This document shows, one piece after another, positions 11,195 to 23,775 of a DNA stretch of 64,000 nucleotides. Source of the DNA: Thinopyrum elongatum (Eukaryota > Streptophyta > Magnoliopsida > Poales > Poaceae). The stretch's first letter is position 1, and the number at the start of each line of letters is the position of its first letter. The notes under the pieces were generated by a model. That model was given only the letters and a program-made list of their open reading frames with translations, had not been told where the DNA came from and did no database searches. The position numbers were made by a program, and so were the translations under genes. The stretch lies in the NCBI GenBank assembly GCA_011799875.1, contig CM022297.1, positions 367,393,105 to 367,457,104 of the forward strand. The letters run 5' to 3'.

Positions 11195-13374
11195 ATTGTT
11201 GACGGTGTTGCCGTGGCCGTCTGTCGGTGGAGGGGAAGCAGATCCGAGGTGGCAAAGGACAGCGTAACGGGAACAACTGCGGTGCGGTGGATGGTGGCGA
11301 CGTTAGAGCGGCAGTGGTGAGGCGCAGGACGGCGTGGTTGAACTGGCTCGGGTACGGTGCACGTCGGCGTCCTGGAGGCAGCTCAACCTCGGCATCGGCT
11401 TCAACTAGTAGCCATGGAGGGCGTTGCAGTTGCGGTGGACGACGACGTCAGGGTATCGGCTCCGGCGTGATGGAGGAGGGCGGCAGTTGCTGGGTGGGAT
11501 GGGGTGGTGGACGAAGGACGCTGGGGTTTCGCGGCTGGTGTAGAGGTAGTTTTGGCGCCCACGGAGTATGAATGGGGAATCAGACAGGGGGCGGGGGGGG
11601 GGGGTAGCTAAGGGGGAACCATGTTTCGTTCTGGGACGCGCTTGTTTGAAATTTGGGGAAAGTACAAACTTTGCCCCCTCTTAAATTTCGGACCTACTGC
11701 GGGTCGGGGGTAGGACGGTAATCCCAGGTGTCCCAAATAGTGGGCGGGAGCGATTTCAGCCGAGCGCATGTTGTGTTTAGGCAGCCACGGTGTATGAATG
11801 TTTTTCGGAGGCGGTTGCGTGGCGTCTAGATGAACTATATTACAAACCTACCCCGGTTTAGACCTTTGGACGTCGGGCCGGTAGGTTTCACGGGTTAGAG
11901 TTTTTTTTTGAGAACCTCACGGGTCAGAGTTAGAAAAGTAATTTCCTTCTACCAAACATTGGTCTCACGTGGTTTCAGGCGAGTAGAGGCTCTTTTGCCG
12001 CTTCGTTCGAAATTCTGAAACAGAAGCATTCACGTTTAGAGTAATCTTGAACTTTGAGGATTGACCTAAATAGACAACGTTAAATTTGACCTTGTATGTT
12101 TGAAAAACTCATTAAATTATGCGCTTCTTTTTGAAATTTTGACACTTGAAAATCCTATAACTATGATTATTTTGGAATGCAGGAGGTAAATTTGAATCTA
12201 TTTTGTACACGACTATATATGCTATAATGTACAAAAGCGGAGCAAAGATTGATGCCCCCTTAATTTAGGTATGATTTACAAATGCCATGATCTCAAATTC
12301 AAATAATTGAATGCACTTCATGTTGAATTCGAATTTTTTAAACCGCCTTAAGTTGAATTCAAATGTATGCTAGTTCCAAGCTAGCTATTTAGAATATTCA
12401 TTGTGTAACTTTTGTATCTATAATGTTCTTTACACACACAACATGAACTATACTCACGTTTATATTCGAATTGCTAAAGCGATGCATTGTCTGGACTTCG
12501 AAATACTAACTCTATGGATCAATTATGTTGAATAATAACATAGACATGCTCAAATTAGATAGAATATAGATGTTTGATGGATCAATGACCATTCCTTAGG
12601 CGAATTGCAAATATAATGATCCCATCCTAATATTTGGATACAATTTATATTTTTAATCAATGTGTACATCAGTCTTTTACATGTAGATTCACTCTCCATA
12701 GGCCCCTCCTCACACACGCGCTAATTTTCTCTCTCGCACATACGCGCACACTGTGTATATCCATCAGGGGTCTCTCACACATGCTCACACACTCTCTCCC
12801 GAGGTCTCTTTCTCGCACACATGCTCTCGATATCACCCTCCCTCTCTCTTGCAACCATCTACGACTGTTTTCACTAACCTTTGTCACAAGCACTCTTCCT
12901 CTCACACGCATACGCACGCACGATCCCCATCGACCCTTTATCTATACATAGACCTGCCTGCGTGTCTCCCGCACGCACATTATCTTTAGTCCTATCTCGC
13001 ACGCATTGTCTCCACCTCTCTTCCTAATTGACGAATATGATTCCAGTAGAGAATTCTGTACGATGCCCCTTAAAGTTAGGTTGGATGAATGGTAATATCA
13101 GAGACAAGGGGTTACCTTAGTTCGGGGACCTAGGGTTACAAATCCTAGCCGGCTTTGTTAGTGGACATAGAGTCCTTCACGGCTCTGGTATCTTTGTCTT
13201 GTACGACTAGTCCTCCATGGGTCTCCCTGAAATGCGTCACGGGCCGACCAATGTGGCGCAGGACGGAACCGACCAAAGGGCCTCACCTCGGCCCACCGGA
13301 CCTCACGCGGTGACACACCCTCTACCCCTAGGTCTCGTTATCTTCTCACACCTACACATACCAACATAGACACT
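11195..13374. other. CACTA internal non-coding sequence upstream of the PF03004 gene
   Basis: From 11195 to about 11640 the sequence is GC-rich and would be the 5' leader/promoter side of the minus-strand gene; the plus-strand frames there are GC-driven. It contains a 12-G run at 11593. From 11640 to 12660 it is AT-rich with no gene seen. From 12690 to 13020 it is a CT/CA-rich low-complexity block (CTCTCTC, ACACACGC words), like 23800-24010 on the other side of the LTR element. 13090-13340 is unclassified and contains GTTCGGGGACCTAGGGTTA. Confidence 0.55.
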
Positions 13375-14862
13375 TGATACGTCTCCGTCGTATCTATAAT
13401 TTTTGATTGTTTCATGCCAATATCATACAACTTTTACATACTTTTGGGAACATTTTATATTATTTATTGGATTAACCTATTGATCCAGTGCCCAGTGCCA
13501 GTTCCTGTTTGTTGCATGTTTTTTGTTTCGTAGAATATCCATATCAAACGAAGTCCAAATGTGATAAAAATTGACGGAGAATTATTTTGGAGTATATGTG
13601 ATTTTTCGGACATGGAATCAATGCAAACGGGGCCCCACAGCCCCCAAGATACACTAGGGCGCGCCCTAGGCTCCAGGCACGGGGTAGTGGGTTGTGCTCA
13701 CCTCGTAAGTCGGTTGGGCTCTACTTCGGGCACAAGGAAGCTTATATTCGGAAAAAAATCATGTTAAAATCTCAACGCAATCGGAGTTACAGATCTTCTG
13801 GAATATAAGAAACAGTTTTCGGCCAGAAAACAGGAACGCGAAACAGAAGAGAACAGAGAGGGAGATCCAATCTCGGAGGGGCTCCCGCCCCTCCATCGCC
13901 ATGGAGGCCATGGACCAGAGGGGGAACTCTCCTCCCATCTAGGGGGGATGCCAAGGAAGAAGAAGAAGGAGGGGGCTCTCTCCCCCTCTCTCCCGGTGGC
14001 GCCGGAACGCCGCCGGGGCAAGGATCGTGACGGCGGTCTACATCAACAATTTTGCTACCGTCAACACCAAATTTCTTCCCCTCTATGCAGCGATGTAACA
14101 CCTCTCTTTGCCGCTGTAATCTCTACTTAAAAATGGTGCTCAACACTATATATTATTTCCCAATGATATGTGGTTATCCTATGATGTTTGAGTAGATCCG
14201 TTTTGTCCTATGGGCTAATTGATGATCGTGGTTGGTTTCAGTGTATATTTTATTATGGTGCTTTCCTACGGTGCCCTCCGTCTCGCACAAACATGAGGTG
14301 TCCCCACTGTAGGGTGTTGCAATATGTTCATAATTTGCTTGTTGTCGGTTGCCGGAGTGACAGAAGCCTAAACACGGACAAGTGGGTTGTTGCGTATGGG
14401 AGTAAAGAGGACTTGATACTTAATGCTATGGTTGGGTTTTACGACCTTAATGATCTTTAATAGTTGTGGATGCTTGCTAGAGTTCCAATCATAAGTGCAT
14501 ATAATCCAAGTAGAGAAAGTATGTTAGCTCATGCCTCTCCCTCATATAAAATTGCAAGAATGATTACCGGTCTAGTTATCGATTGCCCAGGGACAAATGA
14601 CTTTCTTGTTGCAAAAGCTATCTACTTTTATTATCTCATAATTTATTCGTAGTTTTATTCTCGCAACATACTCGTAGTTTTATTCTTGCAAAATAGTTTC
14701 ATACCTGTTTTAGGTAAAGCAAACGTCAAGTGTGCGTAGAGTTGTATCGGTGGTTGATAGAACTTGAGGGAATATTTGTTCTACCTTTAGCTCCTCGTTG
14801 GGTTCGACACTCTTATTTATCAAAAAAGGCTATAAACGATCCCCTATACTTGTGGGTTATCA
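13375..14862 (+). repeat. 5' LTR of the 10.4-kb element
   Basis: 1488 bp, from TGATACGTCTCCG to TGTGGGTTATCA, collinear with 22295-23775 throughout. Apparent open frames on both strands (for example 13764-14101 minus, 14188-14460 plus) recur at the same place in the other LTR and are not genes. Confidence 0.92.
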
Positions 14863-14873
14863 AGACCTTTTTC

Positions 14874-14890
14874 TGGCGCCGTTGCCGGGG
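14874..14890 (+). other. Primer-binding-site motif
   Basis: TGGCGCCGTTGCCGGGG begins 12 bases after the 5' LTR. The same motif follows the LTR in many grass gypsy elements, where it pairs with a tRNA 3' end; which tRNA was not determined here. Confidence 0.6.
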
Positions 14891-14980
14891 AGCAATAGCG
14901 TGGGGTGAATATTCTCGTGTGTGCTTGTTTGCTTTATCACTAAGTAATTTTTATTTTCTGTTCTAAGTTGTTCTCTAGTT

Positions 14981-16156
14981 ATGGATATGGAACACGAAAT
15001 ACCAAAAAAAATAGTTGTACTTGCTACTCATGGAGTTGGGGAAACTCCTAAAACCCTAGATGCTCGTTATGTAAAAAATATTAAACACTACTTTGATAAT
15101 CTTGAGAAAACCCCATTCAACTTGATAATGGGAGTAACGTTGGATCAGCGTGAATACTTTAGGGATTATCGCTTGACTCAAAAAGGAAAACTTTCATGGG
15201 ATCAAATTCATATGTTGCATTGGTATGCTCGGGATTTATGCTCTAGATATGATTATACTTGTTGCTCTAGGGCGAATGCTCCACACCTTCCCTTTTCATG
15301 CAAATTTAATGATAATGAAACCTTAGCTTCTTATGCTAATGGTAGATATGATTACTATGATGTGGAACGAATAGAAGAATTTGTGGCTTTTAAGGGTACT
15401 TATGAAATTGAATCCCTGTTTGAAAAGTATGAAGATTATGATGATTCTGTTTATAGACCTGAAATTTTTGCTATACTTAAATATTGCTATGAAAATTATA
15501 AATACAATGCCGATATTGATGCTTTTATTGAGAAAGTCTCCGCTGTCCAAGAAGAGACTAATATTTTGTAGGTGTCTATGGAAGAAGTAAGTGATGAAAC
15601 TATGAGCTCATTGGATGAAAAAGATGATGAGGAGAGCGAAGAACAAAAGGAGGAAGAGCGGATTGATCACCCGTACCCACCTTCTAATGAGAGTAACTCT
15701 TTATCCCATACATTGTTTAATGTCCCTTCGTTCTTACCGAAGGATGATTGCTATGATAATTGCTATGATCCCGTTGATTCATTTGAAATATCCCTTTTTG
15801 ATGAAATTGATGCTTGCTATGCTTATGGTCATGATGCCAATTTGAATTATGCTTATGGAGATGAACTTGCTATAGTTCCTTATGCTAAGAATGAAATTGT
15901 TGCTATTGCACCCACACATGATAGTCCTATTATCTTTTTGAATTCTCCAAACTACACTATACCGGAGAAGGTTGCACTTATTAAGGATTACATTGATGGG
16001 TTGCCTTTTACCGTTGCACATGATAATTTTGATGAATGTAATATGCATTTGCTTGCTGCTCCTACTTGCAATTATTATGAAAGAGGAACTACATCTCCGC
16101 CTCTCTATGTTTCCAATACGATAAAATTGCAAGAAACTGCTTATGCTATGTATTAG
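14981..16156 (+). CDS. Element-encoded acidic protein of unknown function, interrupted by one TAG
   Basis: One reading frame runs 391 codons from ATG 14981 to TAG 16154-16156, with a single in-frame TAG at 15569-15571 splitting it into 196 and about 194 residues. It starts Met-Asp-Met-Glu-His-Glu. The first half is rich in Tyr, Asp and Glu with aromatic spacing. The second half begins with a very acidic run (E-E-V-S-D-E, D-E-K-D-D-E-E) and has D-C-Y-D-N-C-Y-D-type motifs. I see no zinc knuckle, protease or polymerase motif. Its position just after the primer site is where gag lies in LTR elements, so a gag-like or packaging role is possible but unproven. The uninterrupted frame on both sides of the TAG suggests either a recent mutation or readthrough. 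Confidence 0.6.
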
Positions 16157-18540
16157 CCTTTACTTGATGTGCATGAATTGTTCTTGTATGACATGCCGAT
16201 GCATAGGAAGAGAGTTAGACTTCGTCATTGCATGATATATGTTTCTTTGTGCTCACTACTAAATGCCAAATCATTGTTAATTAAAATTGGCTTTGATATA
16301 CTTTGGGATCCGGGTGGATCCATTACTTGAGCACTTTATGCCTAGCTTAATGGCTTTAAAGAAAGCGCTGCCAGGGAGACAACCCGAAAGTTTTAGAGAG
16401 TCATTTTATTCTGTTGAGTGCTTTTATAAAGTTTAAAAAGAAAAAAATATAGAGGGGAACTTAAAACATCACAAAAAGAAAAGTGAAAGTGAGAAAGACG
16501 AGCACCGTGGAAGCGGGAGCATGCCTTGAACTTTGTTCATGCCCATGGAAACTTTGTGAATCTTGAATTACAGAAAATTTTCAAAAAAAATAATTATCCC
16601 CTTGTACAAATCCATTGTATTATAAAAATAATGTGCCAAGATTTGCCTTTAGGATGATTAGATTGCTTGTTGGTATGTGCGGTGCAAAAACAGAAACTTT
16701 GTCTGTAGTGCGTGAATTTACGTTTTTTACTGGAATGTCAAAAGTTTCTAAAACTTTTTGCACAGTTTTGCTATAATTTTTTTATTTTTTCCTAATTTTT
16801 CAGAATTTTTGGAGTACATAAGTATGGTGAATGTTCAGATTACTACAGACTGTCCTGTTTAAGACAGATTCTGTTTTTGATGCATTGTTTTGCTTGTTTT
16901 GATGAAACTATCGATTTTTATCGGTGGTATAAGCCATGGAAAAGTTATAATACAGTAGATACTATGCAAAAACAAAATATGAATTGGTTTGCAACAGTAC
17001 TTAAAGTAGTGATTTGCATTATTATACTAACGGATCTCACCAGTTTTCTGTTAAGTTTTGTGTGGATGAAGTGTTCAAAGATCGAGGAGGTCTCGATATG
17101 AGGAGAAGGAGGAGAGGAAAGAGCTCAAGCTTGGGGATGCCCAAGGCACCCCAAGTAAATATCTAAGGATACTCAAGCGTCTAAGCTTAGGGATGCCCCG
17201 GAAGGCATCCCATCTTTCTTCAACAAGTATCGGTATGTTTTCGTCTTCGTTTCGTTCATGTGATATGTGTAAACCTTGGAGCGTATTTTGTGTTTAGTTT
17301 TCATTTTTCTTTTATGCACCATGCTGGTATGAGATAGTCCATGGTTGATTTATAGAATGCTCATTGCACTTCACTTATATCTTTTGAGTATGGCTTTATA
17401 GAATGCTTCATGTGCTTCACTTATATTATTTGAAGTTTGGATTGCCTGTTTCTCTTCACATAGAAAACCGTTATTTGAAGAATGCTCTTTTGCTCCACTT
17501 ATACTTATTAGAGCATAGTCTTTTGTAGAAAGAATTAAATTCTCATGCTTCACTTATATCTATTTAGAGAGTCAACAGGAATTGGTCATTTGCATGGTTA
17601 GTCATGAAATCCTACAAAAAAACTTGTGGATCACTGAATATGTTATGTTTGATTCCTTGCAATAGTTTTGCGATATAGAGATGATAATAAGTGGGAGGTA
17701 CTAGTAAACGGTTGTGGTTAGTAAGAATATGGGTGTTAAGGTTTGTGATTCCCAAAGCATGCACGTATAGTCTCTCGTTATACTATGAAGTTGGAGCATG
17801 ATTTATTATTGAGTGTCTTCCTTATGAGTGGCGGTCAGGGACGAGCGATGGTCTTTTCCTACCAATCTATCCCCCTAGGGGCATGCATAGTAGTACTTTG
17901 CTTCGAGGGCCAATAAACTTTTGCAATAAGTATATGAGTTCTTTATGACTAATGTGAGTCCATGGATTATACGCACTCTTATCTTTCCGCAATTTGCTAG
18001 CCTCTGCGGTACCGTGCATTGCCCTTTCTCACCTCGAGACGTGGTGCAAACTTCGTCGGTGCATCCAAACCCCGTGATATGATACACTCTATCACACATA
18101 AGCCTTATTATATCTTCCTCAAAACAGCCACCATACCTACCTATTATGGCCTTTCCATAGCCAATCCGAGATATATTGCCATGCAACTTCCATCGCTTCT
18201 GCTTTGATGACTTGAGCATTCATTATCATATTGCTTTGCATGATTGTAAGATAGCTAGCATGATATTTCCATGGCTTGTCCGTTTTTTGATATTGTTGTT
18301 ACGCTAGATCATTGCACATCCTGGTACACTGCCAGAGGCATTCATATAGAGTCATATTTTGTTCTAGGTATCGAGTTGTTTTTATTTCTTTTGAGTTGTA
18401 AGTAAATAGAAGTGTGATGACCATCATTATTCATCATTAGATCAATGCCCCAGTGAGGAAAGGATGATGGAGACTATGATTCCCCCACAAGTCGGGATGA
18501 GACTCCGGACAAAGAGAGAAAAAAAAGAAAGAAAAAAAAA
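16157..18540. other. Non-coding internal region of the LTR element
   Basis: AT-rich with no long frame. It contains the word GCTTGGGGATGCCC repeated around 17130-17200 and several copies of a TTCACTTATA(T/C) phrase around 17360-17570. It ends in the A/G-rich stretch in which the small CACTA inserted. Confidence 0.6.
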
Positions 18541-21512
18541 CACTAGTGGAAAAAGTGCTAGCCACAACTTTCGTTGGTGGCGCGCCATTTACAGCCAACG
18601 TCACCACTATTTTTTTCAAATAGTTGTGGCATTGGCTTATTTGGTACGACATTAGTTGGGGCATAGTGGTGGCGTTGGAAGTTTATGGGATCAACAATTT
18701 GTACTAGGCGTAACGTAGTGCTGTCGTGGAATAGCATGGAACGCCGGTACTATTATATTTAGTTGTGGCTTGCTGTTGGTTCCAACGCCACCACTTTAAA
18801 TTACTTTTTTTCTTTTTAGTTTAAGACTTGAAATATATAATTTTGAGCCTTCAAATATGTAGTTTGACACTTTCAAATTTTTTTCCTTTTAGTTTTTTAT
18901 GTACTGGTGATCTTTTTTATAGTATATTATAGTTTACTTTTATTAAATTTCTATTATTTTTAAATGGAAATAATGACATTTTTTTAAATATGTATTTGAG
19001 ACTTTAATTTTTTTTCTTTTTAGTTTAAGACTTGAAATATATAGTTTTAAGCCTTCAAATATGTGGTTTGACACTTTCAATTTTTTTTATTTTTAGTTTT
19101 TTATGTGGTGATCTTTTTTATAGTATATTATAGTTTACTTTTATTAAATTTCTATTATTTTTAAATGGAAATAATGACATTTTTTTAAATATGTACTTTG
19201 AGACTATAAATTTACTTTTTTTAAAATATAGCATTGTGCCAAGCCCAACTATTAGGAGGCCGTGGGGGTCAAAACCAGGGCAACGACACCCTCACCCCAC
19301 TCCCTCTCTCTTGTTCCCCTTCCTCTCCCTCTCTCCCCGCTTGTCGTCTCTCGACGCTCTCTCCCTCTCTCGCCGGTGGCTAGGTAATCATCCGCTCTCT
19401 CCCCCTCTCTCCCACTCTCGCCGCTCGTTGCCCTCCAATTTGATTGGAGTTCATTTCGTTTTGAGCTAGGGTTTCTTCGACGGCGGCGGCGGAAGCGACG
19501 GACTGCTAGGGTTTATTGCCTCCATCTTCGTCCCTCGGTGAGTTCATCGCCTCCTGTAGTGTTCCTAATTAATGTAGTGTTCCTAATACTAAATTGTAGT
19601 GTTAAATTGTTAAACTGTAGTGTTCCTAATACTAAATCGTAGTGTTAGATTGTTAAATTGTAGTGTTCCTAATGCTAAATTGTAGGGTCTTTGGTAAAGG
19701 AAGAGCGTAAAACAAACTGAAATTAATGTAGTGTTCATAATGCTAAAAGGACTTGCTATTTATCACTGCCAGTATTTGTAGTATATACAATTTCTTTGTT
19801 TGTTTATCACTTTCTTTGGTTTCTATAACATAACTAAAATGAAACAGAACTAAGGATAAATGAAGATAGCAGGTGGTATCATTATCGAGGCCATTTAGTT
19901 GTATGGTAACATGAATGAACATATGACAGTGGTAGTGGTATTTTGTATCTGCATTTTGTATCAATGATCATCATGTGGATGTTTAGATTAGGGTTCCATT
20001 GTTTACTCCCATAACAGAACATAATTTCCTTTGTTTACTTGACAAGTTGACATGCCTCTGTATAGATCAGTTAGGTTGTAGAATTTGTGTAACTGTATTA
20101 GATCACTTGCCATACTTTGATTGGCATTATTATCAACTTACTTGTTATTATTGTTATGATTGGCATTAGATCACTTGCCATACTTGCCATACTTTGATTG
20201 GCATTATTATCAACTTACTTGTTATCCTTGTTTGATCAGCAAGGCAATATTATCATCTTACAAATCATTTTCCAACTTGCAACACATAGCAAAGATGGGC
20301 ATGGATGCAACTTACTTGTAACTTGTTATTCTTGTTTGACATATGTGTTTGGTTCTTGTCAGAACTAAGGAATTTTTTTGTTAGCACTAAGGAAATTCTT
20401 GTTTGACATTGTGATGCTATCTATATATATTTTTGTAGTGATTGGCATTACATCACTTGCCATGTGTGTTTGGTTCTTTACATAATAACCTATACTTGTC
20501 ATTATTTTGAAGTTCCAGCCATGACTAGCTGGAACAGCCACTACCAGTCCTCGTGCAACTTCACAGCCTATGATGAAGTTGACAAAGGCGAAACGAGCAC
20601 CAACCAGGTAAGATTACAAAAACATCCATGAGCATTGCAAACACATGCATATATACATATATCATCTAACCATTCTTTATTGATGATTTCAAATATTTGA
20701 CTTGCCAGGCGTATGTACGAGACCCATCTCCAGAACCGGTCCAGCAGCAGCTACCGGTACGTGACGTGGACATGCTCAACCATGAGCTTGTCGCGTCAAA
20801 GGAGAGTACAATGAAGGCACTTAAGGAGTTGAATGACCCCCTGAAGAAAGAGAAGGACGATATGATCGACGAGATCTCCGATCTCTGCGATAAGAAATTG
20901 AAGCTCATCGACCAAAAGCAGCTACTGGTCACCGAGATCGAGCCTATGAAGAAGGAGATACGGCTCCTGAAGGTCGAGAGGGAGGAGCTGAAGACCCGCA
21001 AAGTCTATTTTAGAAAGGAGGGAGAGCGCAATAGGAACAAGTTGCGTGAGATGACGATCATTCTTCATCGTAGCTAGTTAGCGCGCGGATAACAAGTTGC
21101 GTGTGATCGATGACGATACTTTTGCTTGTATAGAGCTAGCCACCGGATAACTTTTGCTTGTAGGTAGTAGCAAGCTAGTTACTGAAAACTGTAGTGATAG
21201 CTGGGTGTATTTTGTGGTTTTGAGACTTACCACTAGAAGTTTAAATGGTTGCACATATACTAATCGCTGGGTATTTTTTTTTTATTACTGAAAAATACAA
21301 ATTGCTGGCGTTGCCTCACAATAAACGCCATAGATAACACAATATATTGCTGGCATTATCCAGGTGGCACGCCATCAATACTAAAATACTGCTGATGTGT
21401 CTGCCAATGCCACCACGAAACTGTTTTCACTGGCGCCATATTGGTGGCGTTGGGTCTCTACGCCAGAAAGGCACTTTTTGCCACGCCATAGCTAGGCTTT
21501 TTTCCACTAGTG
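18541..21512 (+). mobile_element. Small CACTA element, 2972 bp, nested in the LTR element
   Basis: The ends are CACTAGTGGAAAAAG at 18541 and its inverse CTTTTTTCCACTAGTG ending at 21512, flanked by AAA on both sides (18538-18540, 21513-21515), the 3-bp duplication expected of CACTA. Just inside are related words in opposite orientation (GTGGCGTTGG / CCAACGCCACC), typical subterminal repeats. A 240-bp AT-rich block occurs twice (about 18800-18980 and 18995-19190). No transposase is present, so it is non-autonomous. It carries one small gene-like unit (20521-21077). Confidence 0.9.
20521..21077 (+). CDS. Two-exon coiled-coil protein (151 aa) carried by the small CACTA
   Basis: Exon 1 is 20521-20607 (ATG, 29 codons) and ends CAG|GTAAGA. 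Exon 2 is 20709-21077 and starts after TTGCCAG. The phase is kept, giving 151 residues and a TAG. The N-terminal part is Ser/Asn/Tyr-rich (M-T-S-W-N-S-H-Y). From about residue 45 on, the chain is Lys/Glu/Leu-rich with heptad-like spacing (K-A-L-K-E-L, I-D-E-I-S-D-L, L-K-V-E-R-E-E-L-K), a predicted coiled coil; it ends R-E-M-T-I-I-L-H-R-S. A CT-rich leader with two CTAGGGTTT words and a possible leader donor (CTCG|GTGAGT at 19537) lie upstream, so the unit looks transcribed. I know no function. It could be a captured host gene or a CACTA accessory gene. Confidence 0.6.
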
Positions 21513-22294
21513 AAAAGAAAAATAAAAGAAAAAGAAAAATAAAAGGAAAAAAAGGAAAAGAAAAAATACAAAGAGAGAAGGGGCATGCTAGTTCCACACT
21601 TGTGCTTCAAAGTAGCACCATGTTTTTCATATAGAGAGTCTCCTTTGTTGTCACTTTCATATACTAGTGGAAATTTTTCATTATAGAGTTAGATGCACAC
21701 CCACTTAGTTTTCATATTGAGCTTTCATACACTTATAGCTCTTAGTGCATCCGTTGCATGGCAATCCCTACTCCTCGCATTGATATCAATTGATGGGCAT
21801 CTCCATAGCCCGTTGGTTAGCCGCGTTGATGTGGGACTTTCTTACTTTTTTTGTCTTCTCTACATTTAGCCCTATCATCATACTCTATTCCACCTATAGT
21901 GCTATATCCATGGCTTGTGCTCATGTATTGCATGAGGGTTGAAAAAGCTGAAGCGCGTTAAAAAGTATGAACCAATTGCTCGGCTTGTCATCGGGGCTGT
22001 GCATGATAAATACTTTGTGTCAAGAAGACAGAGCATGACAAGACTATATTATTTTGTAGGGATAGCTTTCTTTAGCATTGATATTTTGAAAGACATGATT
22101 GTTTGTTGGGATGCCTAAGTATTGATGTCTTTATGTCAAATTATAGACTATTGCTTTGAATCACTCGTGTCTTAATATTCATGCCATGATTAGACATATG
22201 ATCAAGTTTTTGCTAGGTAGCATTCCACATAAAAAATTAATTTTTTTTATTATTTACCTACTCGAGGACGAGCAGGAATTAAGCTTGGGGATGA
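21513..22294. other. Internal 3' region of the LTR element, including the polypurine tract
   Basis: A short A/G-rich stretch, then AT-rich non-coding DNA. It ends GAGGACGAGCAGGAATTAAGCTTGGGGATGA, whose purine-rich tail abuts the 3' LTR and is the likely polypurine tract for plus-strand priming. No frame worth reporting. Confidence 0.6.
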
Positions 22295-23775
22295 TGATAC
22301 GTCTCCGTCGTATCTATAATTTTTGATTGTTTCAAGCCAATATTATACAACTTTTACATACTTTTGGCAACATTTTATATTATTTATTGGACTAACCTAT
22401 TGATCCAGTGCCCAGTTCCAGTTTGTTGCATTTTATTGTTTCGCAGAATATCCATATCAAACGAAGTCCAAACGTGATAAAAATTTACGAAGAATTATTT
22501 TGGAATATATGTGATTTTTGGGACTTGGAATCAATGCAAACGGGGGTCCACATCCCCCAAGATACACCAGGGCGCGCCCCAGCCTCCACGCGTAGGGTGG
22601 TCGGTTGTGCTCACCTCGTAAGTCGGTTGGGGCTCTACTTCAGGCGCAAGGAAGCTTATATCCGGAAAAAAATCGTGTTAAAATCTCAGCGCAATCGGAG
22701 TTACGGATCTCCGGGAATATAAACAGTTTTCGGCTAGAAAACAGGAACGCGAAATAGAAGAGAACAGAGAGGGAGATCCAATCTCGGAGGGGCTCCCGCC
22801 CCTCCGCCGCCATGGAGGCCATGGACCAGAGGGGGAACTCTCCTCCCATCTAGGGGGGAGGCCAAGTAAGAAGAAGAAGGAGGGGGCTCTCTCCCCCTCT
22901 CTCCCGGTGGCGCCGGAACACCGCCGGGGCAAGGATCGTGACAGTGATCTACATCAACAATCTTGCTACCGTCAACACCAACTTTCTCCCCCTCTATGCA
23001 GTGGTGTAACACCTCTCTTCCCCGCTGTAATATCTACTTAAACATGGTGCTCAATACTATATATTATTTTCCAATGATATGTGGTTATCCTATGATGTTT
23101 GAGTAGATCCGTTTTGTCCTATGGGCTAATTGATGACCGTGGCTGGTTTGAGTGTACATTTTATTATGGTGCTGTCCTACGGTGCCCTCTGTCTCGCGCA
23201 AACATAAGGGGTCCCCGCTGTAGGGTGTTGCGATACGTTCATAATTTGCTTGTTGTCGGTTGCCGGAGTGATAGAAGCCTGAACACGGACAAGTGGGTTA
23301 TTGCGTATGGGAGTAAAGAGGATTTTATACTTAATGCTATGGTTGGGTTTTACGACCTTAATTATCTTTAGTAGTTGCGGATGCTTGCTGGAGTTCCAAT
23401 CATAAGTTCATATGATCCAAGTAGAGAAAGCATGTTAGCTCATGCCTCTCCCTCATATAAAATTGCATGAATGATTACTGGTCTAGTTATCGATTGCCTA
23501 GCGACAAATGACTTTCTTTTTGACAAAAGCTATCTACTTTTATTATCTCGCAATTTATTCGTAGTTTTATTCTCGCAAAATACTCGTAGTTTTTTTTCTT
23601 GCAAAATAGTTTCATACCTGTTTTAGGTAAAGCAAACATCAAGTGTGCGTATAGTTCTATCGGTGGTCGATAGAACTTGAGGGAATATTTGTTCTACCTT
23701 TAGCTCCTCGTTGGGTTCGACACTCTTATTTATTGAAAAAGGCAACAAACAATCTCCTATACTTGTGGGTTATCA
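22295..23775 (+). repeat. 3' LTR of the 10.4-kb element
   Basis: 1481 bp, collinear with 13375-14862 and with the same TG...CA ends. It differs by scattered substitutions and short indels, for example GGACTAACC here against GGATTAACC in the 5' LTR. Confidence 0.92.

Larger units (their letters stand above)
13375..23775 (+). mobile_element. Non-autonomous LTR retrotransposon, 10.4 kb, with a nested CACTA
   Basis: Two LTRs (13375-14862 and 22295-23775) both run TGATACGTCTCC to GGGTTATCA and bound the element. Flanks ACACT (13370-13374) and ACACC (23776-23780) match at four of five bases. A primer-site-like TGGCGCCGTTGCCGGGG follows the left LTR, and a purine-rich AAGCTTGGGGATGA precedes the right one. 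There is no protease, reverse transcriptase or integrase; the only long frame is at 14981-16156. The element therefore depends on another element's enzymes (inference). Two kb of non-coding DNA (16157-18540) follow the frame. The LTRs carry many substitutions and small indels relative to each other, so it is not a recent insertion. Confidence 0.88.

Noticed and set aside
13764..14460. LTR frames such as 13764-14101 minus and 14188-14460 plus, repeated at 22640-23371
   Set aside because: They occur at the same place in both LTRs, with different lengths and starts. LTR sequence, not genes.
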